Positions 29,501-37,004 of a stretch of 59,105 nt of DNA are shown here, piece by piece. The stretch is from a virus: IMG/VR virus record IMGVR_UViG_3300009169_000025, positions 1 through 59,105 of that record; one strand, written 5' to 3'. Numbering within the stretch: position 1 is the first letter of the stretch; each line of letters opens with the position of its first letter. The position numbers and the translations under genes were made by a program. The notes under the pieces are model-generated. The model was not told where the DNA came from. It worked only from the letters and a program-made list of their open reading frames with translations, and did not search any database.

Positions 29501-32329
29501 ATTGGAACTCAAGCTAATGCTGCTACTGCTAAGTTGACTTACAACACTTTCATTCCTAGAAAAGAAGATTTATCAGGAAACTCAACTGGATATTTTGATC
29601 CTAAATATGATGAAATTCTTAGTAATGATGATGTATTTGCTTTGTATTCAGCTATTAGAAAAGGACTATACCAAGTAGAAGAAAACCTTAGAGGTTCAGG
29701 AGTATTTGTAAATGCCGGAGACATCCCTAGTTTTAAACAAACTATGTCAGATGTCATCTTAGATAAAGGTTGGTTAGGTGCTATGAAGCAAGGCCTACCT
29801 ACTTCTATGCCAGAGGTATTAAAAATACTTAAAGCTGGAATTACTTTAAAACCTGTCAGAAGCTTTTTAGGAAGACAACTATCAGGGACTAGTTCTGAGT
29901 ATGGTTCAGACCATAAAATAGAAGCTCCTACTGAAATAAGTTTTTCTAATGAAGGAGACAACAAATTAGACTTGGCTTCTGTAGTCAAAGCTTCTTTAGA
30001 GTTCTCTGCTGTTCATAAAGCAAGAGCTTTAGCCAAAGATAAAGTTAGACTTTATATGGAAGAGTCTTCCAATATTAAAGACAAGCAAGGCAATGATAGA
30101 AACAGAGAAATGGCAAGACAGAAGTTTTTCTATAATCAACTTCTATTGAATAAAAGAGGTAAAAAACAATATGTTAGTATAAGTGAAGGATTAATTTCTT
30201 TGGACAGAAAACTAACAGGAAATCCTTTTTCAAAAAGTAGAATGTTTTATAAATATTTTACTTCAGACCAAAAGAAAGTTTTTACTCAAGCTTTAAAACA
30301 ATGGCATGTTTTAAAAACTAAAGGTTTTGCTACCTTAACTGATAAAGAAAAAGAAGAAAGACTTGCCTTAGAAAATACTATGGAGATGATGGGACAAGAT
30401 TATTTCTTGTCAACTATCTACAAAGCTATAACTATGAAGTTGGCTATTAGTTTAAACTTAGCTTTAAACATACCGGCACAGATTCTTAACAAAACTGTAG
30501 GATTGGTTTCTGCAGTTAATAGAGATGGAAGATACTGGCCTGAAGGTAGTGTCTATGCTTGTGCTTCTTTCTTGCACAAAAAACCTATGATGAGGCATGT
30601 CAGTAAAGAGTGGGCAGAGACCTCTGATATACTTAGAAATTTTGTAGAAAGAACAGCTTTAGTAAGTGATGGTTCTACAGAATTAGAAAGATCTGAAGGA
30701 AAACTTAGAAAAAGACTTAGTGTATTCTATCCTATGGGATTAATGCAATGGGCAGAAGACTCTAACCAGACTTTGAGTATTCTTTGTAGAGCTACTGGGT
30801 ACAAAATAAAAGATAAAAATGGAGTTGAATACCCTTTATTTACAGGTAAAAAATTTAATGGGTATATTATGCAAGATGGAGTTCTTGCTTTAGATCCTGA
30901 GTTTGATACTCCTGAAAATAGAGAGGCCTTATTAAACATGTCCTCTGACTCTTTTATTGATTGGAGAGAAGAGACTAAAGAAACTCTTAATGAATTAAAT
31001 GGTGACTACTCTCACACAGGGGTTACCATGATTAAAGACAGTGTCTTAACTGCTCCTATGATGTTATACAAGACTTGGTTACCTAAGTATATCTCAAGTA
31101 GATGGAAAAGAAATCAAAGAAATGTAAAGACAGGCAAGAATGAAACTGGATTTATGATGGAAGCTATTACAGGAAATACCACAGGAGGAGCTGGCTTCTT
31201 ACTTGGAGGTACTGCTGCTTTAGGTGCTTTAACTGCTGCTGTTCCTGCTATCCCTTTGACTATAGGAATTGGGTTGGCTATTGGAGGAATTGGAGTAAAC
31301 ATAGCTAGAAGCAGAGCTTCCAAAAGAAGACTGGTCCCAGACACAGATGAAATCATAGTTAGTTGGCAAAAGCAAACAATGTTTGTTTTACAGACTTTAC
31401 TAAGAACTCCTGCAACTCCTATCAATATATTGGCAGGCAGAGAATTAATTAAAAGTAGTGAAAGTGCTTTAGGTTTAGATAAAACTAAACTAAATGAGCA
31501 GGCTTCTATAGCTGCTGCTAGAGATGTAGCAAGAAATCTTCAATACAGTTTAGCTATCATGGCCTTACACTTTGCAGTACAAGCTGCTTTTGGGCCTCCT
31601 GATGAAGAAAGAGAGAAGAAAGGTGAGAAAGGCACAAAGCAAAGAAAAAGATACCTAGATCAGCAAGAAAGACTAAGAGAGGAACATCCTTATTTTAACT
31701 ATGCTGCTAACACTTTGGCTAGATTGTTCCAAGAAACTAATAGTTGTTTAGACCCTAGTATCTTAGCTACTACTTTTGGTAGTAAAAATACTTTAGAAGG
31801 AGCTTTTGACAAGATGGCTAAATTCCTGATTGCCTGGAGCAAACCTGAAGAGAAAGATATTTACAAAACAGGACCTCATTCCGGATTAAGTAAAAGTGAC
31901 ATAGCTGCTAGAAAAGCTTTCTTACCTGCTACACTGAGATTCTTTGGTGCTAATAGTTGGGAAGACCCTTTTAATGGCTGGAGAGCTGGATTTGAAAGTG
32001 CCACTGAAGAAGAATGGAACACAGAAACCATGACTAATGAAATGCTAAGAGTAACTGACTTTAAAAATCAGACTCAAGAGTGGAAAGCTGAAGTTGCAAA
32101 ACAAACTCCAAAAGCCACTGAAAATATTTTAAGATCTTGGGGTTACACTACAGAAAAAGAGATACCTGTGGCTTCTTTAGACAAATTCAAGAAACTAGTA
32201 AAAGCAGAGACCATTGATTTAATAGTAGAAAATAACAGAAAAGAAGATAAAGAAGATAGAATACTAAAACCTAAAAGGTCTAAGTTTGACAAGGAACAAA
32301 TGAGGAAACCTAAAAAAGATACTAAATAA
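26531..32329 (+). CDS. giant virion/cargo protein with N-terminal zincin and C-terminal membrane segment
   Basis: 1932 aa. Residues 149-153 are HEILH (VAVHEILHAMSYKEL), a zincin metalloprotease motif, with FLVALYTDAKF further on as a likely helix of the same domain. The centre (about 420-800) is acidic and coiled-coil-like (EEIDGLNTDVDLLYEYM). Residues about 1550-1590 form a long Gly/Ala-rich hydrophobic stretch (GGAGFLLGGTAALGALTAAV), flanked by basic residues, suited to membrane insertion. The C-terminus is highly charged. It begins two bases after the RNA polymerase stop (TAA-TT-ATGG), so it is co-translated. Relatives of this protein in crAss-like phages are packaged with the virion RNA polymerase; protease action during maturation or entry is an inference. 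Confidence 0.68.
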   Translation: MANCVNTNTKEFKELSAEAKLNPIVLAAKVSLWQESNGLDNFPTLRELRINEFNSVKGFFEPNPLSTLSKGTITTSELLESVKDSAHPLSIVATHLTQYEELLKNSTSTLADDETMDKENSLGYYEPDTHNIMMRDSMSFKEGGTVAVHEILHAMSYKELRTNTTSAKAFGELYDYAKALFPEYNKETGQGTYGTYTVDEFLVALYTDAKFIKALQELPALSDTKFKNAYEEIMDYLLSLLGIEKESNPTLYSQAFFAAETILTDATERIAANKEYAEAIERGDIPFSKKAGPKIGAISANGVSSLLDTTFQTKRFSNTVSFNQGKAIKKYNALQTDHHIEYVSKLENAKTGEHSFTYKVVKGRVTKERAIQQETANRNADAGYKNKQVIPELNLFSSIEEENQGLTEETKTEVNLDYYNGDEALFTQEEMAPEPVEETELVDGKTTEEYLANEFTAQENAEIEAMQEEIDGLNTDVDLLYEYMAQLDGIRQPGAVLSTTEFGGAVTVRFTSVEQAEQYFETKIQEIEQKLLEEGDAVIVNSNTPTTVIQPHYDAYLKQKEAMLVYVTNSLKNLYNQKSKFKSNKFDAKIQEFRILQSNLESDIFDYNDPSQDKLDLIEKFFRQDVATVTALLSNPTIDNYFLAKDLLGFMQRISDPTKEGDVDADSGNTFTPYKGNKTKYPAEVLNMLENIRTELDKAQMLVKDAGEQVLLELLERHETKLNSIFDTTSAEEAREKLREQLDDITQVDKYLWATGENLYKKNNVLDALMRLEYEIEESKMLAIQTQLKIQIAAAEAKGVAALKAMGKTYELFKNPGKFKDTLVERFSSSYGDFLKAVKKSIDSKIYQAIKNGDWLAEVDLLNKKFNLLNNDVEFIDVSRLHEMEDGSGRYLQYQMGTPAEAAAYKALLISKIGQIEYENIIETQRNNLDAYEQDLASYIQYKVDQEQVSNRTQLSPQAQKNITIFEARTNPVKFSENFRTTGTNQVAYSIGTQANAATAKLTYNTFIPRKEDLSGNSTGYFDPKYDEILSNDDVFALYSAIRKGLYQVEENLRGSGVFVNAGDIPSFKQTMSDVILDKGWLGAMKQGLPTSMPEVLKILKAGITLKPVRSFLGRQLSGTSSEYGSDHKIEAPTEISFSNEGDNKLDLASVVKASLEFSAVHKARALAKDKVRLYMEESSNIKDKQGNDRNREMARQKFFYNQLLLNKRGKKQYVSISEGLISLDRKLTGNPFSKSRMFYKYFTSDQKKVFTQALKQWHVLKTKGFATLTDKEKEERLALENTMEMMGQDYFLSTIYKAITMKLAISLNLALNIPAQILNKTVGLVSAVNRDGRYWPEGSVYACASFLHKKPMMRHVSKEWAETSDILRNFVERTALVSDGSTELERSEGKLRKRLSVFYPMGLMQWAEDSNQTLSILCRATGYKIKDKNGVEYPLFTGKKFNGYIMQDGVLALDPEFDTPENREALLNMSSDSFIDWREETKETLNELNGDYSHTGVTMIKDSVLTAPMMLYKTWLPKYISSRWKRNQRNVKTGKNETGFMMEAITGNTTGGAGFLLGGTAALGALTAAVPAIPLTIGIGLAIGGIGVNIARSRASKRRLVPDTDEIIVSWQKQTMFVLQTLLRTPATPINILAGRELIKSSESALGLDKTKLNEQASIAAARDVARNLQYSLAIMALHFAVQAAFGPPDEEREKKGEKGTKQRKRYLDQQERLREEHPYFNYAANTLARLFQETNSCLDPSILATTFGSKNTLEGAFDKMAKFLIAWSKPEEKDIYKTGPHSGLSKSDIAARKAFLPATLRFFGANSWEDPFNGWRAGFESATEEEWNTETMTNEMLRVTDFKNQTQEWKAEVAKQTPKATENILRSWGYTTEKEIPVASLDKFKKLVKAETIDLIVENNRKEDKEDRILKPKRSKFDKEQMRKPKKDTK

Positions 32330-32339
32330 AATAAAAAAT

Positions 32340-32367
32340 AAAGTGAGGCTTTTAAGGGCCTCACTTT
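32340..32367. terminator. bidirectional intrinsic terminator between converging arms
   Basis: A perfect 10-bp stem (32340-32349 with 32358-32367, AAAGTGAGGC/GCCTCACTTT) closes an 8-nt loop. An A-rich run lies to its left and TTTT to its right, so both transcripts end in U-rich tails. The stop codon of the converging gene overlaps its right edge. Confidence 0.9.
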
Positions 32368-32699
32368 TAGGTATAATCAAAATGTAATTTCTGTAAAAAG
32401 TCTTCTTCTCTTTTATCTAAAGCTGTCACTAATGGTAGTGAAGTAGTGTCAAAAGTATCTGTATTAAAATACTTGGCTAACCTGAAGCACTCCTTAAGGT
32501 GAGCTTTTATCACCAGTGCTTTTTCTGACTTAGTCCTTGCTACATAACAACTCTCAATAGGAAAAAGATAGACTTTTAAAGTTTCCTCACTATCCTTGTG
32601 AATATGAATGGCACTCCTAAAGACATAAATGTTATCTTCTACAGTTTCTGTTTCATAATCAGGGAAGATTGGAAGACTTTCAATGTCCTCTTGTCTCAT
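32367..32699 (-). CDS. unknown 110-aa protein, last gene of the - strand arm
   Basis: 110 aa, acidic N-terminus (MRQEDIESLPIFPDYETE) and a mixed alpha/beta body with EESCYVARTKSEKALVI-like strands and helices; no family recognised. Its stop codon touches the bidirectional terminator and its start overlaps the preceding gene by 20 nt, which marks it as the last member of the long - strand operon. Soluble, no signal or membrane segment. Confidence 0.7.
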   Translation of the reverse strand: MRQEDIESLPIFPDYETETVEDNIYVFRSAIHIHKDSEETLKVYLFPIESCYVARTKSEKALVIKAHLKECFRLAKYFNTDTFDTTSLPLVTALDKREEDFLQKLHFDYT

Positions 32700-32895
32700 C
32701 TATGATTGATTCTTGTATAGGATTAGCAGTTCTTTCTTTCCAACCTGTTAACATTTTCCATTTAGCCAAAAGACTATTGGCTTTGTGAACTAAAAAAGTA
32801 GGGATATAATCTTTATTAAAAATAGTTTTAATTTCAGTTTCTACATTTTGTATTTCTCCTAGTTCATTTTCTGTGTAGCTTCTTCCTGGTTCCAT
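32680..32895 (-). CDS. unknown 71-aa protein
   Basis: 71 aa, charged and helical (ETEIKTIFNKDYIPTFLVHKAN, shown only in part), no recognised motif. It follows the spanin-like gene with no gap and overlaps the next gene by 20 nt. This placement at the end of the arm fits a small accessory or lysis-region gene, but nothing in the sequence gives a function. Confidence 0.65.
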   Translation of the reverse strand: MEPGRSYTENELGEIQNVETEIKTIFNKDYIPTFLVHKANSLLAKWKMLTGWKERTANPIQESIIDETRGH

Positions 32896-33672
32896 CTATA
32901 ATCTTAGTATTGAATAATTAACTCCTATACCAACAAAGACTTGAGGAACAAATCCGGAACCTACCCCATAAGATACTGTGGGCCCTATACCAAACCTTTT
33001 AGGTTTAGGTGGGGTAACATTAAAGGATCTTAAAGTTGAGACCTTATTGAAAGGATTATGCAATGTAACTTCAGCAAAAGGTCTAGGTTTTCCTAATCCT
33101 AAGAAACCTGTCTTTTCTTGACCAAGTACCACATCAATCTCTTCATGAAACCTCATACCTACTTGAGTACTGTCTTTAGTAGCAGTCACTTCTCCCCAAA
33201 CCCATTTAGTTTTCTCAAACTTACCTGTACCCATAATTTCAAAAGTTGTTTTATAGACTGGGTCACAAGGTTTGGCAGTATCTCTTTCTACTACTGTCAC
33301 TTCAGTAACATCAATTTCAGCATCAGTAGTAATAATTGTAGCACTACCTTTCTTGCCTAATTGTTTCTTGTACTTAGTAACCAAAGCTTGAAGTTCAATG
33401 ACAGTAGAGTCTGCTGTGTTCCACTTTGTAAAGTAATCAGCACTCTGATATTCTAGAAGAGTAATGTTAGCTTTAAAATTGCCTTCCTTATCTCTCCAAG
33501 TAACCAAACTGTCTCCTAAAGCTTTGTTCATAGTTTCAACTTCAGCTAACTTAGCTTTAGCTTCACAACCTGTCCACATTGCCAAAATTGCAACTATTAT
33601 AAGAATTACAATTAGTATTTTTTTGACTGTTTTCCAAGTTTCTTGGTACTCTATTTTATCTATTTGATTCAT
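32896..33672 (-). CDS. membrane-anchored coiled-coil protein, possible spanin
   Basis: 258 aa. Residues about 12-33 (VKKILIVILIIVAILAMWTGC) form one N-terminal membrane anchor. A coiled-coil-like segment follows (about 34-95, KLAEVETMNKALGDSL), then a beta-rich part whose last 40 residues (RFGIGPTVSYGVGSGF, VFVGIGVNYSIL) resemble strands of an outer-membrane barrel. An inner-membrane anchor, a periplasmic coil and an outer-membrane-like end form the arrangement expected of a protein that bridges the envelope, such as a unimolecular spanin in host lysis. I recall similar proteins in many Bacteroidota phages (DUF6808-like), but that is memory, not a search. A strong hairpin lies just upstream, so it may have its own expression control. 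Confidence 0.5.
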   Translation of the reverse strand: MNQIDKIEYQETWKTVKKILIVILIIVAILAMWTGCEAKAKLAEVETMNKALGDSLVTWRDKEGNFKANITLLEYQSADYFTKWNTADSTVIELQALVTKYKKQLGKKGSATIITTDAEIDVTEVTVVERDTAKPCDPVYKTTFEIMGTGKFEKTKWVWGEVTATKDSTQVGMRFHEEIDVVLGQEKTGFLGLGKPRPFAEVTLHNPFNKVSTLRSFNVTPPKPKRFGIGPTVSYGVGSGFVPQVFVGIGVNYSILRL

Positions 33673-33690
33673 AGTAATTTAGATTTAAAA

Positions 33691-33723
33691 TTGCAAGAAT
33701 TGCAAGTTTTGCAACTCTTGCAA
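33691..33723 (-). terminator. hairpin with U-run, terminator or attenuator
   Basis: Two 15-nt arms (33691-33705 and 33709-33723) pair with one mismatch around a 3-nt loop; both arms are built from repeated TTGCAA units. Read on the - strand the stem is followed by TTTTAAAT. It lies between the stop of the MazG-like gene and the start of the spanin-like gene and could reduce read-through into the last three genes. Confidence 0.65.
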
Positions 33724-33731
33724 GTTAGTAA

Positions 33732-34418
33732 TTATTTTTCTAATTCAACTCTTTCAGCATCTAGATCTCTATTTTGAGCAGCTTCTTCAGTGAATTTTTC
33801 CGGGTATCTTACTTTCAACTTGTTAATGTTGTTTGTAAGTAATTGGAAGAAATCCAATTCATACCATTCTGCAATATTGGCTAGCATAGCTAATTGTACA
33901 ATAGGGGCACTAAAGATGTTATTAGTTGGCCCACAATAAGCTTGTAATAAAGGATGCATCAAAGCTTCTGCTTTTAATCCTACAGACAAATCTTTTTGAG
34001 TAAACATCTCAGTGTCTAATAATTGCTTTATTTCAGCCTTAACTGTGTCAAAGTCATCATCTAAAGGTATTTGATGAAATCTGCATTTGTTTACAATGTA
34101 CCAAGCAATGTCTGCTAACTCTTCTCCAAGGTTAACTACATCAAAAGGCTTGTTGTAAGCTAGATTTTTCTTGTAGATGTCAAGGACTTCTCCAATTTCA
34201 GTAATAACACCAAGATTCATGTGTCTTTCATTTTCATGTTCTCCTGGTAAGCTTGGGCAAGTTCTGCTTGCCAGACCCTGATATTCAAGGATAGTTTGAA
34301 TTTTACTCATTTTAATAAGTTTTTTAAAATTAATATCATATTCATCAAATAAAGGCCAATGTATAAAAGATACTTTTGACCCATCTTCTAGAGTTTTAGT
34401 TATAAACTCTGCTTTCAT
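33732..34418 (-). CDS. MazG-like nucleotide pyrophosphohydrolase
   Basis: 228 aa. The all-alpha NTP pyrophosphohydrolase signature is visible: NLGVITEIGEVLDIYKKN (E74, E77) followed by LGEELADIAWYIVN (E99, E100, D103), that is ExxE...ExxD for Mg binding. A second helical repeat follows, and the C-terminus (RYPEKFTEEAAQNRDLDAE) is the usual ending of phage MazG-like proteins. Such enzymes hydrolyse dNTPs or (p)ppGpp-like nucleotides and adjust nucleotide pools during infection. Residues 1-36 precede the domain; the internal start M37 (MSKIQTILEYQGL, at 34310) would give a typical-length enzyme, but the upstream start overlaps the ligase stop as TAATG, which favours the longer form. Confidence 0.85.
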   Translation of the reverse strand: MKAEFITKTLEDGSKVSFIHWPLFDEYDINFKKLIKMSKIQTILEYQGLASRTCPSLPGEHENERHMNLGVITEIGEVLDIYKKNLAYNKPFDVVNLGEELADIAWYIVNKCRFHQIPLDDDFDTVKAEIKQLLDTEMFTQKDLSVGLKAEALMHPLLQAYCGPTNNIFSAPIVQLAMLANIAEWYELDFFQLLTNNINKLKVRYPEKFTEEAAQNRDLDAERVELEK

Positions 34419-35479
34419 TATTTATCTTCTCTAAATCCTACACATACAGGGAATCTTGGAAGACCTCCATCAGTGTATTCAAAGAATCTAATCTCTGCTT
34501 TTTTACCAATGTAGTTTTCCTTGTTGATAAGAATTTCTTCTCTATCAGCATGACTAAATTTCATACCACAAGTAAAAGTAACTCCTTGAGGAGTAACACA
34601 TTCAACTACACCTTGCTCAGGTCTAGACTCTGAAGGCCATACTTCATTAACTGTGTAAACTTCATCTAAGAAATCTTTGTATTTAAGTAATTGAGAACTT
34701 CTTTTGTTTACAGCATACCCTTCTTCAGAGTGTCTTATCATAGTGCCTTCATATCCTTGAGATACAAATGTCCCATGATAATAAGCTATATCTAACTCAG
34801 TATTAGCTATATAAGTAGGAACTAGTTCAATATTGTGATTAGGATTTTCTACTAAATATTCTTGAAGTTTTTGATATCTTAAACTAAAAGGAGCATCCAT
34901 AACCATATCATAAACATGATACTTAACTTGTTCTGTAAGATGAGGTCTGTACTTCTTGATAAGTTTCATATTCTCTTGAAATGAAATCCCATGGGCATAT
35001 AACTCTCCATCTAAAATGGCATCATCAAGGTCTGCTAACACTATATGACCAAGAGTATCTATAGATTTTCCTGTTCTTGACATAAAACCATCATCTTCAG
35101 TCCCTAAAGACCTCATACCATCTAGCTTAGGTTGTACATAACAAGGATATGTAACTTTCTTCATTTCCTTCTTAAAGTCTTTGGCTAACATAGGCAGTAA
35201 AAAATCCTTACCACCTTTTTCCTGAGCTTCTTCAATAGAGTTAAAATACCCTAATCTCATCTTCTCAGTAATCTTAGAATTGGCTTCTAAGACAGCTTGT
35301 TCTGCTGGAGTAGTACCATTAGCTTTTCCAACATTTTTGGCCTCACAAGCACTTCTGTTGTAGACAGGACTATTAGTCCCAACTACACCAGATTCTTGCA
35401 CTACCATATTACCTTCAGTAGAAATAGATAAATATCTTATCTTACCACTACTATCTTTTTTATAAATTCTTTGTTCCAA
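34418..35479 (-). CDS. ATP-dependent DNA ligase with N-terminal WGR-like domain
   Basis: 353 aa. The nucleotidyltransferase motif I is VQPKLDGMRS with K118 as the adenylated lysine; motif III-like DDAILDGELY, motif IV-like YEGTMIRH and motif V-like SQLLKYKDF follow in order, then a small OB-type C-terminal domain. The first about 75 residues (YKKDSSGKIRYLSISTEGN, then KNVGKANGTTPAEQA) resemble the WGR-like DNA-binding domain fused to some phage ligases. It seals nicks during phage replication and recombination. Its stop and the next ATG overlap as TAATG. Confidence 0.92.
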   Translation of the reverse strand: MEQRIYKKDSSGKIRYLSISTEGNMVVQESGVVGTNSPVYNRSACEAKNVGKANGTTPAEQAVLEANSKITEKMRLGYFNSIEEAQEKGGKDFLLPMLAKDFKKEMKKVTYPCYVQPKLDGMRSLGTEDDGFMSRTGKSIDTLGHIVLADLDDAILDGELYAHGISFQENMKLIKKYRPHLTEQVKYHVYDMVMDAPFSLRYQKLQEYLVENPNHNIELVPTYIANTELDIAYYHGTFVSQGYEGTMIRHSEEGYAVNKRSSQLLKYKDFLDEVYTVNEVWPSESRPEQGVVECVTPQGVTFTCGMKFSHADREEILINKENYIGKKAEIRFFEYTDGGLPRFPVCVGFREDK

Positions 35480-35713
35480 TTAATCTTTTTTTAATAAGTT
35501 ATACACTTGTTCAAATGTAATATTATCAAGACATCTGTCTATAAATTGCATTTGACCCTCTAAGGTAATTAGATACCAACCTCCTTGAGACTTTACTATG
35601 GCATCTCTAAGACAATTAAAGAAGCAGAAGGAAGTAAGTCTCCTTGTGCTTCTTATTGTGTCTGTGGGTCTAATATTATGAGGTTTGTCATAAACCCAAA
35701 TCTTAGTTTCCAC
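35480..35713 (-). CDS. unknown 77-aa protein with GTG start
   Basis: 77 aa, starting with GTG that overlaps the TAG stop of the GroES-like gene (TAGTG). Contains RSTRRLTSFCFFNCLRDAI and ends in a helix (EQVYNLLKKD). No family recognised. Gap-free placement between the GroES-like and ligase genes supports it as a real operon member. Confidence 0.65.
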   Translation of the reverse strand: METKIWVYDKPHNIRPTDTIRSTRRLTSFCFFNCLRDAIVKSQGGWYLITLEGQMQFIDRCLDNITFEQVYNLLKKD

Positions 35714-36000
35714 TACTCTACACCAATGATGTCAAGGTAGTGAACAATAGTCAAAGCAGTGATTGGGTCTTTTTGGTCTTTAGGAGAAGTTACATTCATC
35801 CCATTAAAAGTTACATGATTTTGAAAGATAGGTGCTTTACCCACTTCTATTCCATGTGCTTCAGGAACCATAGGCCCAATTTCTTTGATTTCAAAGGTAG
35901 TTATATACCCCTCTTTTTCACTCTTGCCTGGCAAGATTACAAAACTTTTCTTTTTAGTGTCTGTTTGTTGCACTAATACATATTCTCCTGCTACTTTCAT
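35713..36000 (-). CDS. GroES-like co-chaperonin (putative)
   Basis: 95 aa, the size of GroES. It opens with a strand typical of the family (VAGEYVLVQQTD), followed by a mobile-loop-like segment (KKKSFVILPGKSEKEG), the strand TTFEIKEIGPMVPE, the GIEVGKAPIF turn where GroES has VKVGDIVIF, and a C-terminal strand ALTIVHYLDIIGV matching the ILAIVE-type end of GroES. A phage co-chaperonin would work with host GroEL to fold virion proteins, as T4 gp31 does. Similarity is by pattern only. A TATATTTG promoter box lies 24 nt upstream, so the gene may head a sub-operon with ligase, MazG-like and late small genes. Confidence 0.6.
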   Translation of the reverse strand: MKVAGEYVLVQQTDTKKKSFVILPGKSEKEGYITTFEIKEIGPMVPEAHGIEVGKAPIFQNHVTFNGMNVTSPKDQKDPITALTIVHYLDIIGVE

Positions 36001-36023
36001 AGGATTTTAAATTTAATTGTTTA

Positions 36024-36031
36024 CAAATATA
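36024..36031 (-). promoter_or_regulatory. Bacteroidota-type -7 promoter box TATATTTG
   Basis: On the - strand TATATTTG matches TAnnTTTG, and with the following bases (TATATTTGTAA) it is identical to the box at 56514-56521. It lies 24 nt before the GroES-like start. I see no clear TTTG at the -33 position. Confidence 0.5.
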
Positions 36032-36042
36032 AAGAAAAAGAT

Positions 36043-36174
36043 TTAATTACTTTCTCTTTTATTAATACAAGATTCACATTGTAAAGGTAAACTTAACTCA
36101 ACTTTTAAAACATAAATAATATTTTTACAACTTGAGTTAATGCACTCTTTTGGTTTTAATCTAAACTTTCCCAT
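36043..36174 (-). CDS. 43-aa zinc-ribbon-like miniprotein
   Basis: A short reading frame starting MGKFRLKPKECI and ending CINKRESN with TAA. Four cysteines in two pairs (CINSSC and CESC, Cx4C...Cx2C) give a small zinc-ribbon or knuckle. It overlaps the end of the preceding gene by 14 nt, as neighbours here often do, and is followed at once by a promoter-containing gap, so it would be the last gene of its sub-operon. Too small to be certain, but the cysteine spacing and tight fit argue for a real gene. Confidence 0.5.
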   Translation of the reverse strand: MGKFRLKPKECINSSCKNIIYVLKVELSLPLQCESCINKRESN

Positions 36175-36394
36175 TTGGTAAATAGATTGCTAAAATTTCT
36201 TTACAAGCTTTACCATAATCAAAAGGTAAAAGTTTAGACTCTGCAACAAACTCTATTAAAATAGCAGGTTGTGCACTATTTTCAGACTCTTCTACAGTTA
36301 ATGTAAAAGGATACCCTACACTTTTGTGTGTATAAATCCCTTTATAAAAAATGTGTTTTGCAAAAGGATGTCTATCTAATTGTACTTGTGTCAT
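36161..36394 (-). CDS. unknown 77-aa protein
   Basis: 77 aa, beta-rich with several short strands (SVGYPFTLTVEES, AILIEFVAESK) and the C-terminal ILAIYLPNGKV. No family recognised. It overlaps the upstream gene by 4 nt (ATGA) and the zinc-ribbon-like gene by 14 nt. Soluble. Confidence 0.65.
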   Translation of the reverse strand: MTQVQLDRHPFAKHIFYKGIYTHKSVGYPFTLTVEESENSAQPAILIEFVAESKLLPFDYGKACKEILAIYLPNGKV

Positions 36395-36594
36395 AATGGT
36401 TTCTTTTCTTTAGGTACTAAGTTTAAACTTCTACTTCTATCATCCCATTTTAATAGGATTTCCTTAATCATTTCTCTAACCTGATTTAACTCCTGAATTT
36501 CTTCAGGAGTCAAACCTTGGCTAGGAAAGTTAGATCCCATTAGTCTATATTTAGACCAATTACGGACCTTAGCTAATCTGGCTAAGTCACTCAT
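36391..36594 (-). CDS. unknown 67-aa basic helical protein
   Basis: 67 aa, basic, helical, with LAKVRNWSKYRLMGSNF and a second helix LTPEEIQELNQVREMIKEI. The N-terminal RNWSKYRL element is one I associate loosely with small phage proteins near nucleotide-modification genes, without a known role. Overlaps both neighbours (4 and 8 nt). Confidence 0.65.
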   Translation of the reverse strand: MSDLARLAKVRNWSKYRLMGSNFPSQGLTPEEIQELNQVREMIKEILLKWDDRSRSLNLVPKEKKPL

Positions 36595-36772
36595 CTATAC
36601 CTACTAAATTACAAATATCATTGTAAGCTAGCTGAACTTCATGAGGTTCTGAGCCACTATCTGAGACTTCATCTTGACATAAGGATATAAATCCCCATAT
36701 CTCATCTCTGTGCTTAGGGTGATCTTTTGCAATACCCTTTGCCCATTGCACTAATTGATCTAAACTAGTCAT
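36587..36772 (-). CDS. unknown 61-aa acidic protein
   Basis: 61 aa, acidic and helical (DEIWGFISLCQDEV, AYNDICNLVGIDE). No recognised motif. Overlaps its neighbours by 8 nt on each side, consistent with translational coupling in the operon. Confidence 0.6.
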   Translation of the reverse strand: MTSLDQLVQWAKGIAKDHPKHRDEIWGFISLCQDEVSDSGSEPHEVQLAYNDICNLVGIDE

Positions 36773-37001
36773 TTTCTTGAGCTGAGTCTATAACATTAAA
36801 CATGCCTGTAATAATCTTGTCTTTGTCTTCAAATTTGTAAAACTCTCCAAAATCAGTATCATCTAACCCTCTATCAATAGCTGCTCTATCTCTAGAACTA
36901 ATTGGAGGGCATTGAATTTGCTTTTGGGTTTTATTAGTTTTATCATATTCATTCATAAAACAATCTACAGTAAGGCTTCCTATTTTAAGTTGCTGATTCA
37001 T
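36765..37001 (-). CDS. unknown 78-aa protein
   Basis: 78 aa. An N-terminal strand pair (LKIGSLTVDCFMNEYD) is followed by a polar linker and an acidic C-terminal part (FGEFYKFEDKDKIITGMFN). Not recognised. It starts 3 nt after the XRE-type gene stop and overlaps the next gene by 8 nt. Confidence 0.6.
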   Translation of the reverse strand: MNQQLKIGSLTVDCFMNEYDKTNKTQKQIQCPPISSRDRAAIDRGLDDTDFGEFYKFEDKDKIITGMFNVIDSAQEND

Positions 37002-37004
37002 ATC

